Below are positions 46,084 through 56,049 of a stretch of DNA of 64,000 nt, piece by piece. The stretch's first letter is position 1; every line of letters starts with the position of its first letter. The DNA is from Nemophila menziesii. Taxonomy: Eukaryota; Streptophyta; Magnoliopsida; Boraginales; Hydrophyllaceae. A program made the position numbers and the translations under genes. The stretch lies in the NCBI GenBank assembly GCA_029959085.1, contig JARWIR010000001.1, forward strand, positions 22,311,730 through 22,375,729, in the 5' to 3' direction. The notes under the pieces are model-generated. The model did not search any database. It had not been told where the DNA came from and saw nothing but the letters and a program-made list of their open reading frames with translations.

Positions 46084-47176
46084 CTAAGGAAGTTTGAGCT
46101 GCTTCGAATTTCGTTTAACGCTCCTCCATCTTCTCTTGCCAACTTTGCTCCTTTTATTCTTTCGAGACTTGCGTAGAACCCGCTCTTCAAAAGATATCCT
46201 TGATCCAAGCATTATCAATATAACTCGTCTTAAACTCGAGTTTCTCTTCTTCACCCAATATAACATTCGCTTTTCGCACAAGACACGTGATCATAGTCGG
46301 AAATTTAACATTATAAACTGATTTAGGAGAGACCAAAAATCGAATCACCTCCTCATAGATCAACTGTGCCACATCTACTTCTTCTCCTCTCAAAATACAG
46401 TCCAAAAGTAGAGCGTACTTCATAGTCACATCCAAAGTTCATGTGTTTCCAAAGACATTAGGAATAAGGAAATTGTGCCAAATTCTCGCGTCCGATTGAA
46501 GATATTTGTAAGGCTAAGGTGCCTTCAATTCTCCCTTATGTGATTGCACTTTCTCCTTGTCTAAAACATGCTCAAAAAGTAATTCCTCATCAAAGATTTT
46601 TCGTTTAGCAACCTCTTCTTCAAATTTGCAATAACCTTTCAATTTCTTAAACTTGAAGTGGTCTCTAATCTCCTCAACGGTGAAAGGAACTAACTTTCCT
46701 CTAATCGGAACACAACCTTTACTATCTCGGCTAAAGAGGCCTAGATAGAATTCCAAAACTAACTCATGACATAATTCAGAACGTCTTACCATGAACGTAG
46801 ACCAACCCAATTTCTCACCAAGCTCTAAGAATCTCGCGTATTCTCCTGTACCAACTTCTTCCTTGAATACTTTATCATAAGCAAAAGTAAGTTCTTTTAA
46901 CTGTTTCTCTGCAGAAGCTTTCAGGGCCCTTGAAGCTTCCTCTTTCTCCTTGGGTGTAGGACCTTGTGGAAGTTGTGTTTTCTCCTTTGGATAAAAGTAA
47001 AGTTTTTTACCATTACGATCACACAAAGTTATTGCACCTTCTTCAACTTTATCTTTACCCTTTGAATTAGAACTAGAACCTTTGTTATTTGATTTCTTCT
47101 TGATTAAATCCAATCCCTTGCTTTTATTCACCTCCCTCTTGTTAGCTAATATTGTTGTTCTATTAGTCATCCTCAA
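46084..47176 (-). pseudogene. Element A 3' ORF (Athila env-position ORF, plant-transposon-protein type)
   Basis: Segment 47176-46514 starts MRMTNRTTILANKREVNKSKG and contains FYLGLFSRDSKGCVPIRGK and VEEIRDHFKFKK. After a stop it continues as DVTMKYALLLDCILRGEEVDVAQLIYEE and FPTMITCLVRKANV (46435-46187). These are the blocks of the 'putative plant transposon protein' domain common in the 3' ORF of Athila elements. No transmembrane segment or signal peptide is evident in what remains, so I do not call it an envelope protein. A stop and further breaks inactivate it. Confidence 0.65.
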
Positions 47177-47559
47177 TTAACCCCCAACTCAAAGCTTTAA
47201 CAACTCTTGAAATTTGAACTTGTGAATTTTTGGTTGAACAAGCTTGATTTGGCTTAGGAAATATGAATGGATGATGAATCTCTATGTGGGTGAGGTGGAT
47301 TTGTAATGGGTTGGTTTGGATTTAAGAAATTGTAGGATGAATTGTGAAATTTTGAGCTCTTGATTCTTCAATTTGATGGATTTGGTGAGGATTGGGTGCT
47401 TGAATCTCTCTTGTAATGATGTGGAGAGAAGGTTTGATGTGTTTTTCTTGATGATTGGGTAGTGTTTTGATGATTGGTGAAGGTTTTTATGAGCTTTAAT
47501 GGAGTTGGGAGAGTTTTGGAGAAGAGAAAAAGGCTTAAGGTTTATAAAATTCGGAATAA

Positions 47560-48010
47560 TGGCTTCATACCTCTTTTATACACTTAAATCCCATTTCTTT
47601 CTCTCTCCAGCGGCGCCGTGCGGACCATGGCTGCGGTACATGGGTGTACCGCATGGGTACACCGCAGCTTCTGTTGCTCAAAATTTTTGCCTCGGCCAAA
47701 TACACGTGGTACCTACCCCGTGGCACGGGTTTTGGGCGCGCGGACCATAGGCGCGGTATAGGGGGTACACCGCAGGGGTGTACCGTGGCTTCTGTAGCAT
47801 CCTTCGGCAAAATACCCGTAATAGCACCCCGTGGCACGTGTTTTAGCCGTGCGGTGTAGGGGGGTAGACCGCACGGGTCATTTTTCGTCTCGATATAAAA
47901 CCCACGGCTCCAACCCGTGGTACGGGATTTTGTCCTCTGCGGTACACCGCGGCTGAGGTGCGGTATACCGCACCGATGGTGTATCCCTTCCGAAAATTTT
48001 TGTTTCTTCC
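47560..48010 (-). repeat. GC-rich palindromic tandem module, element A
   Basis: Two to three imperfect units of about 120 bases. On -, each has the core CCCGTGCCACGGGGT or CCCGTACCACGGGTT, then GG(G)T..TTTT(G)CCGA, with nested palindromes such as GCGGTATACCGC and GCGGTACACCGC. Local GC content is far above the surrounding AT-rich DNA. It lies between the integrase tail and the 3' ORF, the same place as in element B. Confidence 0.75.
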
Positions 48011-48200
48011 CTAACTCGATTTCTCCAATACCTAAGCATCAAAAACACTAATACCTTTCTCAAATATGCAATATCAACTAAAAATAATTAAACTAAACAT
48101 AAACTAAAAACGTCAAAGACATAAAAACTAATAATTTGCGGGTTGTCTCCCGTACAGCACTTTTATTTAACGTCTTTCAAAGTTAGACGTGTTACCTCTA

Positions 48201-48350
48201 TCAAGATTTGCGAATATAGACTCCCCAACAACGAGTTAGGCTATGAACGTCAACTAATCTGCGCTTGATCCCAGTTTTGGGTCGAATTTCTATCACCTTG
48301 GCTGAGACAACCTTAGTGACAATGAATGGTCCTATCCATGAGTCTTTGAA
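48201..48350 (-). pseudogene. Element A integrase C-terminal tail
   Basis: On -, DSWIGPFIVTKVVSAKVIEI...VDVHSLTRCWGVYIRKS and a stop match the end of the Athila-type integrase (W.GPF.V..V, then LT.CWG.Y). They correspond block by block to element B 54340-54524. The catalytic core that should precede it is missing. Confidence 0.7.
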
Positions 48351-48439
48351 ACTTCATGGCCTATTCTCGCGTTTGTGAGCTTTCCATAGAACTTCATGGC
48401 CAACCCCAAACTCAATGTTTGGCTCAGTATCCACAGGCT

Positions 48440-48981
48440 TTAAGTGGATCTTCTCAGGAGGGACTTTGTGATGTGAAAGGTTGTGGATGACAGGAAGGTG
48501 GGCTCTAACTTCCTTGGTTTCTTACCCAAGACATAGAAGGTCTCAGACACATTCTTTGCATGAAGGGTGATGGTCCCTTCTTGGAACTTGATTACACTTT
48601 GACTTGTGGCCATGAAGGGCCGTCCAAGTATGATTGGAACCTGCTTATCTGCATCAAACTCAAGAATAACAAAGTCAGTAGGGATGGCGCTCGGACTAAG
48701 ACGTCCTCCACTGTTCCCCATGTCCTTTCCACTGAGTTGTCAGCGAACTGCAACTTCACTGGAGTTTTTTCTGATTTCTGAAGTCCAAGTCTCTCGAACA
48801 CGGACTTAGGCATAAGATTCACAACAGAACCCACATCATACATAGCTTTTACCTTGAGCATACCATTGATTTGAATAGGGGATAAATCAATTAGAAAAGC
48901 GATCATTGGGTTGGCTATCGTGTTTAGAGTCGTTTGTAACAAGAATTTGAGTAGGAAAGAGTTGTAATCTGGTAAGGCGGG
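48440..48981 (-). pseudogene. Element A retroviral-type aspartic protease fragment
   Basis: Frames 49002-48592 and 48721-48440 give KAMYDVGSVVNLMPKSVFERLGL (the D-x-G catalytic block, here DVG), LQFADNSVERTWG and IILGRPFMATSQSVIKFQEG, the standard Athila protease blocks. One frameshift lies at about 48700. The first residues of the longer frame (before about 48981) are actually CACTA sequence. Confidence 0.75.
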
Positions 48982-48984
48982 AGT

Positions 48985-50520
48985 GGTTGAAGTGATGTGC
49001 AAACTAGGATTGATTTTACCTCTCGCATTTTTTGATATAATGATCCACTTGGTGATACACTTATACGACGAAGCATTATTAAGGGGTCCCGTTCAAATCC
49101 GGTGGATGTATTCATTTGAAAGGTATTTGAAAAAGTTAAAAGAGTATACTCGGAACCTTGCTAGGCCTGAGGGTTCAATCGCTGAGGGTTATGTTGTCGA
49201 AGAGACGTTGACATTCATATCACGGTATCTTCGAGAAGAAAAGACAAACTTCAGTGATCCGGGTAGATACAACGCCCCACTGCCCAAACCAAAAGAACTA
49301 TCCATTTTTAAGAGTCAGTGTACTCCCGTTGGTAAAAAAGAGTTTGGTCATATACCACGTAAAATGAAGGATCAAATCACCTGGTACATTCTGAATAATT
49401 GCGACGAGATCGAAACATATCTGATGTAAGTAAACGTAATTTATGTTTAAATTTTTTTCGCTCATTAATTTTTATTATTTTCTTACAATTTAGAAAATAC
49501 AAATCCATGCTATCAGAGACGCCTAAAGTAGTGGAGGAGATGCACCGACAAACATTTAAGGAGTGGTGTTTGGAAAAGGTACGTAACATGTATATTAAGT
49601 TGGAACTTACCTTATTTGGGAACTTTCTTTATTTGGAGACTTGCCTTATTTGGAAACTTACCTTATTTGAAAACTTGCCTTATTTGGAAACTTTTTTATT
49701 TGTAGACTTTCCATTTTTGGAAACTTTCCCTATTAACTTTCCTGATTTGACAATTAATCAACCCTTTTTACATTTGCTAGATTCATGCCATGCTCGCGGA
49801 TGGTAATCCAATAGCTACATCTTAGATAGTGTCCTTGGCCAGCATAACTTATGGTCTGGCCCATTTATATGATTCATGTATCGTGAATGGTGTTAAATGG
49901 GTTACGAGGGCAAAAGGAGTAAAAAGAGTGACTCAAGATTACAGAGTATCTTCCATGTATAATGAGACCTCTTTTTACGGTGATTTAGTGAAAATTATAG
50001 ACGTTACATTCAATGATGGTTGTTCCGTTGTGTTATTCGCTTGTAAGTGGTATAATACATCGAAGGTAAGGAAAGAACACGGTGTAACCTTCATCAACAC
50101 ATCTACTTTTTGGTGGGAGACAGAACCATACATCTTAGCAATTCAAGCCAAAAAAGTGTTCTACATTGACGAGATCAGCACAAAGAAAACAATGAAAGGA
50201 TGGAAAGCCGTTTGGGAAATCAACGATCGTCACGGGTGGGGCCCCGAGTTATGGGGTGCGGAGTCAGTATCTACTGATAACACGCGTATCACGATTTATT
50301 TGGTTAACACGCAAACTGATTACTCACGACTGGACGTGGCAACTACCAAAGAGATCGTGTTTGACACGGAGACACTCATCAGTGATTTGCATGTTGACTT
50401 AGTTTTTGATGAAACGAGGAGATGTTAGATGACACATGGGAGGAGTACGAAGATGAGAAACCTATTACGATTGATAGTGATGAGGAGCCTGTAGATTCTA
50501 GCGGATATGAAACTGATTAG
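48985..50520 (+). pseudogene. CACTA TNP2-type transposase, C-terminal part
   Basis: Continues the transposase beyond element A: VMCKLGLILPLAFFDIMIHLVIHLYDEA and RWMYSFERYLKKLKEYTRN.ARPEGSIAEGY (DUF4218-type block) to 49425. A GT-AG intron (49426-49493), a small exon (KYKSMLSETPKVVEEMHRQTF, 49494-49578) and a second intron (49579-49780) follow. The last exon, with one stop, carries the DUF4216-type block (TSFYGDLVKIIDVTFNDG, VVLFACKWYNT, FINTSTFWWETEPYILA) and ends in an acidic tail. The exon structure is still legible. Confidence 0.85.
49602..49736 (+). repeat. Minisatellite in transposase intron
   Basis: Six to seven copies of a ~20-base unit close to GGAAACTTACCTTATTT inside the second intron. 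Related text (TTTTAGGAAACTTTCCATTTTAGG) recurs at about 50790-50815. Confidence 0.75.
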
Positions 50521-50717
50521 ATATTTTATTTTTAAGCGTTATTTGTTTTAGTTTCAAATTTTCTTAGCATGGATTTGATTTTAAATTTATGGTTGTTAAA
50601 ATGTTATTAAAATGTTACTTATCGATTCATTTTGATGTTTAATTTTGTTGTTTTAAATTGTAGGTGTCATAACTAGGTATAATTTAAATCAATGAAAATA
50701 AAGAAAAGAAAAAAAAA

Positions 50718-50762
50718 TTAGCGACGAGTTCTTCATCTTAGCGACGAGATTTAGCGACGAGT
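50718..50762 (+). repeat. CACTA right-arm subterminal motifs
   Basis: Three TTAGCGACGAG-type motifs in 45 bases, the same motif as at 27203-27515. They show that 50.7 kb belongs to the CACTA end. No CACTA terminus follows. Confidence 0.8.
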
Positions 50763-50829
50763 TCTTAAAATATTACTTACCTTTATCTGTTTTAGGAAAC
50801 TTTCCATTTTAGGAAAGTTTTCACTATTT

Positions 50830-51494
50830 TTAATTTCACTATTTTTAATCTTATCAATTAGACATAGGTTTGAGTAACTAAGCTATTCACTTTGATGGGG
50901 AAGTGATCATCTTGACGGGGGGTTTAATTACGGACACAGGTAATAAACGTAAGATAGAAATTATTGATCCCGACGGACTTAGTTAATCTTATATCCAATT
51001 GGGTAGAGAACCTGACATTCGAAAGTGGATTATGATCGCCCTGGTGGGGTTTGTAACACCTGAGAATAGCTCCTAAGTCCACCCTGACGGGGGTTAGGAG
51101 AATCTAGAATCCCGACTATTACTAGTTACTAATTTGTCCCTTAGAAGAAGCATTGATTAAGTTGATTTTGCTGAAACCTAGCGTGACTCAAGTACTATTC
51201 TCTCATCTTTTCATCTCTTCATATTTATTTTCTTGCATTAGTTTTAATTTTAGTTTAATATTTACTTTATTTGCACTTTAGTCCTTTAAACAAAAATCAA
51301 ATAAAAATCTATTTTCTTTACTTTTAATTTTCATTCGAGCAACTATTTCCATTTATTGCATAACACTTTAATCATACCTGATCCGTCCCTGAGATCGATC
51401 CCGTTTACCGGATATTACTTGGACGACCCATACACTTGCGGTACGTGCCTTGCCTTTTTAGGTGTGTTTATTTAGAACACACTAGGAGACACCA
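50830..51494 (+). repeat. Element B truncated 5' LTR
   Basis: Matches 58657-59328 from TTAATTTCACTATTTTTAATC to AGGAGACACCA. The sequence upstream is unrelated to the 3' LTR. A local duplication of CACTATTTTTAATTT sits at the truncation point. Confidence 0.85.
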
Positions 51495-51500
51495 AGTTTT

Positions 51501-51520
51501 TGGCGCCGCTGCCGGGGACA
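51501..51520 (+). promoter_or_regulatory. Primer-binding site of element B
   Basis: TGGCGCCGCTGCCGGGGACA six bases after the LTR, the primer site typical of Athila/Tat-group elements. The identical site occurs at 63012-63030. Confidence 0.88.
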
Positions 51521-51689
51521 GTAGCGTGTGACCACGGTGTTAGTCGTAAGTGTTTTAGTTGCTAGTTCTTAGTTTAGTTTTGATTTTTATTTGTCAGTTT
51601 TACGCTTTGGTTTTGTTCTTGCTTTCTCAGATTTACAGTGTTCTGGTATATGCTTGGAGATATCATAATCGTTGATAATCCCGAAAGCC

Positions 51690-53378
51690 TAGTTTGAGAG
51701 AAAAACAAAAGAGATAAAGAAACAAGAGAACAAGCAAGGTTAGAAGAAGCAATGGAAAATTTAGTTGAGAATCCCGTGATTCAGTTGGATGAAAACGGTC
51801 TTCCAATTGTTCCACCAGTATTACTGGTTCCACCAGTACTACCAATTCCACCTGTATGAGTCCAATTACCAGTTCCTCCCGGAGATCAACAACAATTCAA
51901 TAATAATGGTGGAGTACTTCAAGATCATGGACCGCAAATCTTCCAACCGAACAACCATGGACCTTTTCGTATACCACCACTAGGACTCCGTCCTCCCGTA
52001 ATTCAAGGAATTCGATTCAAACCAGACGCGGGGATGATTAATCAGTTTACAACCGTTGGACAGTATAGTGGTGCAGCTCGTGAAGATCCTATTCGCGCTA
52101 TGTACAAGTTTATGCAAATCTGTGATGCATATGTCACTCCTGGAGTAACCCAAGAGCAAATGTACTTTCATATGTTTCCATTCTTCCTCACCGGAGGAGC
52201 TAGTGAGTGGTATGATCAACAGCCACACAATGCGATTGTAACTTGGGATCAACTCCAGACAGCCTTTTCGACAGGTACTATCCTCAAAGTGTTCGACTTA
52301 GTGGGCAATTAGACATTGTTAGTTTTCGCCAAGAGCCAGGAGAAACTGTAGGTGTTGCATGGACTCGTTTTCAATTCTTATTACGCAAGTGCCCATTACA
52401 TGGGTACTCTCTTGAATTACAGCTTGGGATACTGCGAAAGACAAAATCGATACTATGTGCCAAGGTGGTCTCATGATGGTCACAACTGATCAAGCTCTGA
52501 TCATCATGGACCGAATTGTGAAGAATGAAATGAGTTGGCAATCCTCAAAATCATCGGTTAGAGCTTCTGAAAGAGGTACTTTGAATTTGGATACAGAAAC
52601 TGCATTGAACGCTAAGATTGCCGCACTTGAGAACAAGATGAAACAATTATCTATGTCGAATAAAGCTGTGGTAAACGCTGTTAATGAACCAGAATTATGT
52701 TCTAGTTGTGGAGGAGATGATCATGGCTGGGAAGAATGTGCCAACATCCCAGAATCCGTTTATTTCGTTAATCAGCGAGGTAACTATTCAGGTAGTCAAG
52801 GGTATGGAAATCAAAATAGAAATCATCCGGGCTTTCAGTATTCGAATCCACATGGGGCAGCCAATCCTGGGACATATCAACAAAGGCCTCAAGGGAACAA
52901 TTACCAGTTTAAATCACAAAATCAACCTAGAGCCGATCAAGATGCTTATGCCGACACATTAGCTCAAAAGGCGCTTCCCTCTCGACCTCAAGAAGGCGCA
53001 ACTACCGCAAGTGAGTTTGCACTTACTTTGATGCAATACATATCCCATTCGGATAAGAGGTCAGAGAAAATTGAAAACCAGCTATCGCGATTCATGGATG
53101 AAACCCACACGAGAGAAAATAGGATGGAAGAAACATTAAACTCACATTCCACTTCGTTAAAAGTCTTAGAGACTCAAATCTCAAAGATCGTCAATAGTTT
53201 GAATGTTCGAGGTCAAGGCCAACTTCCAAGTGATACAGAGGTTCCTAAGAAATTTGAAAGTTGTAACGCGATCACACTCAGAAGTGGGAAGAAGCTTCCA
53301 CCACCACCTTTCCCGGTTAAGAAAGAAAAGGAAGTAACTAGAAAAGAAAAACCGTTAGAGGAGGTGGAAGAAAAATAA
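51690..53378 (+). pseudogene. Element B gag
   Basis: Degenerate gag. A proline-rich N-terminus (51785-52010) is followed by the capsid domain: FKPDAGMINQFTTVGQYSGAAREDPI, MYKFMQICDAYVTPGVTQEQMYFHMFPFFLTGGASEWY, then after a frameshift at about 52268 FDRYYPQSVRLSGQLDIVSFRQEPGE. The C-terminal part (52455-53378) has CCHC-type CSSCGGDDHGWEEC, a Gln/Asn-rich stretch and CNAITLRSGKKLPPPP. At least two frameshifts and two stops. Confidence 0.8.
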
Positions 53379-53387
53379 GAAACTGAA

Positions 53388-54293
53388 GTGGTAGAAGTGG
53401 AGAAGATCTTGGAAAAGCCAAAGAAGAAAGATGTTGTAGAAACCCGTCCTTCTCCACCGTTCCCCTCCAGAGTTCAAAAGAAAGGAGATACGGCTGAATA
53501 TGAAAGATTCATGAACATGGTGAGTAAGCTCAATATTAATATACCTTTCTTAGAGGCTATCAAGGGGGTACCAAAATATTTGAAATTACTGAAAAGAGCT
53601 CTCACAAACAAACGCTTGTATCTTGAGAATGAAATGGTAGGCTTTCCAGAAGAATGCAGTGCGATATGTCAGAGTAAGTTACCACCGAAGTTACTTGATC
53701 CTGGGAGTTTTATTATTCCCATCTCTATTGGTAATGAGTGGCAAGCAAAAGATTTATGCGATTTGGGAGTGAGTATTAATCATATGTCCAAATCAATTTT
53801 TGAAAAGTTGAAGATAGGAGACGCAAGACCAACCTCTATGGTCTTGCAAATGGCTGACAGATCCCTCGTGCATCCAGAGGGAAGAGTATAAAATGTCTTC
53901 GTCAAGGTAGGTACGTTAATTTTTCCAGATTATTTTGTTATACTTGACTACGACGCGGATTGGAATGTCCCCATTATTTTGGGAAGACCATTCCTAGCCA
54001 CGGGGCGTACTATAATTGATGTAGAGAATGGAGAATTGACTATGCGAATCCAAGACAAGGAAGTGAAGTTTAACGTGTTCATACCAATGAAGTTTCCGGA
54101 CTCCAAGGAGGAGTGTTTCCGGATAGATGTGATTGTACAAGAGCCAACTAAGGTTGTGGGAACCTTAGTTATGGAGGAAAAAGAGCTCAGAAAGAAACCA
54201 CCTAACATAAATCCTCCATATCCTAAGAGAGATCCACACCTTGACCATGCTAAAAAGAAAGAAAAGGTGCGTTCTACAAAGGTTCCAAAATAA
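53388..54293 (+). pseudogene. Element B aspartic protease
   Basis: Frame 53388-53891 has KLPPKLLDPGSFIIPISIGN and ALCDLG-type AKDLCDLGVSINHMSKSIFEKL, the D-x-G protease block of Athila elements (here DLG). A TAA at 53889 is read through in the decayed copy into YDADWNVPIILGRPFLATGRTIIDVENGEL (53940-54040). The frame then ends at 54293 in a Lys-rich stretch, where RT should begin. Confidence 0.8.
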
Positions 54294-54524
54294 CCTAAGA
54301 AAGAAAGAAAGAAGAGGGCATTTAGTGTAGGCGAAGAGGTCGCAATGAAGAAGCCTGATCCCCCTCCGAAAGCGCGCAAAGCCAAGAGTTCTTGGCAAGG
54401 ACCGTTCAAGGTCACAAGGGTTATCTCTGATCAATTGGTGGTAATAAAAGCTAAAGGATACAAGTTCTGTGTAGCAAACATTGATGACCTCACTCACTGC
54501 TGGGGAGGTTATGTGAAAAAGTGA
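54294..54524 (+). pseudogene. Element B integrase C-terminal tail
   Basis: A broken frame reads KPDPPPKARKAKSSWQGPFKVTRV ... VANIDDLTHCWGGYVKK and a stop at 54524. Only the terminal segment of integrase is present; no HHCC or DDE catalytic block is found between the protease and this point. Confidence 0.7.
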
Positions 54525-54739
54525 TGTGAGAGGTAACCCGTCAAGCTTAACGACGTTAAACAAAAGCCAGTTACTTGTATATTAGTTTATTGCTTTATGT
54601 TTTTCAATTCCTAGTGTATAATTCTAAGTTAGTGTCGAGTTTTAGTGTCTACTTTTAAAAGAAATGAGAAAGGTAGTGTGTTAGTGTGCAGGAAATTGAG
54701 TTTGGGGTGCTGAGAAACAAAAGAGGAAAAAATCTGCTG

Positions 54740-54990
54740 CTCTGACCGGCATGCCGACGGAACAGAACACGTGCCCACGGGTCCAAGACTTGGGTTTTTT
54801 TGCCGAGAGTCAGAAAAAATCACACGAAGCGCAGCGGCTAGCCGGTCACACGACTGGTTTGCCGGCCAGAAGAAAACCCGTGGCCACGGGGTGGAGTCTC
54901 GGGTTTCTTGCTGAGAGGTAAAAAAAAACACACCAGCATTGGCTAGCCGGCCAGATCCGCCGGTATGCCGGTCAGCATGGCGGTTTGAAG
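54740..54990 (+). repeat. GC-rich palindromic tandem module, element B
   Basis: Two units of about 115 bases: ACACGTGCCCACGGGTCCAAG then GGGTTTTTTTGCCGAGAGTC, and CCCGTGGCCACGGGGTGG then GGGTTTCTTGCTGAGAGG. They are spaced by GGCTAGCCGG(T/C)CA and GCCGGCATGCCG-like palindromes. Same core and order as in element A, in an equivalent position. Confidence 0.75.
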
Positions 54991-55345
54991 AATTTGTTAC
55001 CTAATACACTTCTTACCTTATCACAAGCAAACCCTAGCCCTTCCCTTACGAATTTTCCAGCTCCCAACCTTATAAATACACCTTGAAGCTTGATTAAACC
55101 TCCACAACAAACACAATAACATCAATAATTCTCTCCTCCATCTTCCATAAACACAATTTCTTCATCAAATTCATCCTACCACACCATAAATCACCATCAA
55201 GATCATCAAGCTATCAAGAGTTCTTTCAGGATTCATCAAGAAACCTTCTTTCTTCATCAAATCCAAGCTAGAAACTCAAGCTACACCAATCTTTCTTAAC
55301 TTTATTCTATCCTTGGTGTAACTTGAGTTTGGGGTCAAATCAACC

Positions 55346-56049
55346 GTGACAAACAGAACAGATGCTATGGATCATAAGAGGAAGTGTTGTATCCTAGGGA
55401 AGAACAAAAATTTGCCTGGTTCTACAATTGAAAAGGCCATCAATCTTGATGATCCTATTGAAGAAAAACAAAAAGAAGAGGCACCTGCACAACCACTACA
55501 CAAGAAATTCACAGCTAGGATAAGGGTACCATCAAAGCCTAAAGAAAAGACACCAATCCAAGATAAAGGTTCTTCTTCTTCTTCTCAGAATAATTCTTGC
55601 ACACCTCCATGTGCTATCAAATTTCAACAACAAATCAATCATCTAAGAAAACAAAACATAGCACTTTGGGAGGAAATTGCCAAAATGAATTCAACAAGGG
55701 GTAAGGTAACTTCGAACATGGATTTTTTTTTTTTGGTTACATGGGTTCCGGGCTAGCTTGCGCGCACCCGACTAGTCCCACGGAGATATACATGCCTCCC
55801 CATATATATTCTCATGGTAAATCAGAACTAGGTTGCCCATGTTCAGGGAGGGGTTCGAGCCTTGTACCTCTTACTTTACACCAGTTAGGGAGGGGATTCG
55901 AACCATGGACCTCCCCTTTAAGTGCTAAAGAAATAGCAAGGCTCTAGCCAGTTTAGTCGAACATGGATATTGATAATTATTCTTCGGAGGAGGAGGAGGA
56001 TATGATGGATCTTTATGGCCAGGTACCCCGTTCTAATTCTTCTTCTTAA
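55346..56049 (+). pseudogene. Element B short 3' ORF, split by a SINE
   Basis: The frame from MTNRTDAMDHKRKC (55346; an internal Met at 55364 is also possible) has a Lys/Ser-rich, then Gln-rich body and reaches SNMD at the SINE junction. Beyond the SINE the same text continues IDNYSSEEEEDMMDLYGQV and stops at 56049. No known domain, signal peptide or transmembrane segment. MTNRT also starts the longer 3' ORF of element A, so the two are probably homologous, B being much shortened. Confidence 0.6.
55724..55956 (-). mobile_element. tRNA-derived SINE
   Basis: A perfect 12-bp target duplication TCGAACATGGAT lies at 55712-55723 and 55957-55968. On -, the tail is a poly(A) run (55724-55735) and the head carries the B box GGTTCGAATCCC (about 55884-55895, inverse). 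A second GGCTCGAACCCCTCC copy sits about 40 bases further in. 233 bp. It interrupts the 3' ORF of element B, so it is younger than that element. Confidence 0.85.

Larger units (their letters stand above)
42841..48981 (-). mobile_element. Athila-type Ty3/gypsy element A, 5'-truncated, lacking RT/INT core
   Basis: On -, the order is a protease fragment (from 48981), integrase C-terminal tail, GC-rich tandem module, 3' ORF, long non-coding 3' region, polypurine tract and 3' LTR. Gag and the 5' LTR are absent, as are RT, RNase H and the integrase catalytic core. CACTA transposase sequence flanks both sides, but about the middle third of the transposase is lost. AGGCGGG occurs at both junctions (42834-42840 and 48975-48981), either a target duplication or junction microhomology. 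Confidence 0.8.

Noticed and set aside
46514..47176. Retroviral envelope protein in element A
   Set aside because: The position fits, but no signal peptide, transmembrane or cleavage site is seen; the blocks fit the plant-transposon-protein type domain instead.
47499..47859. Short + and - frames across the GC-rich tandem module
   Set aside because: They follow the repeated palindromes, not a conserved protein; no start context or domain.
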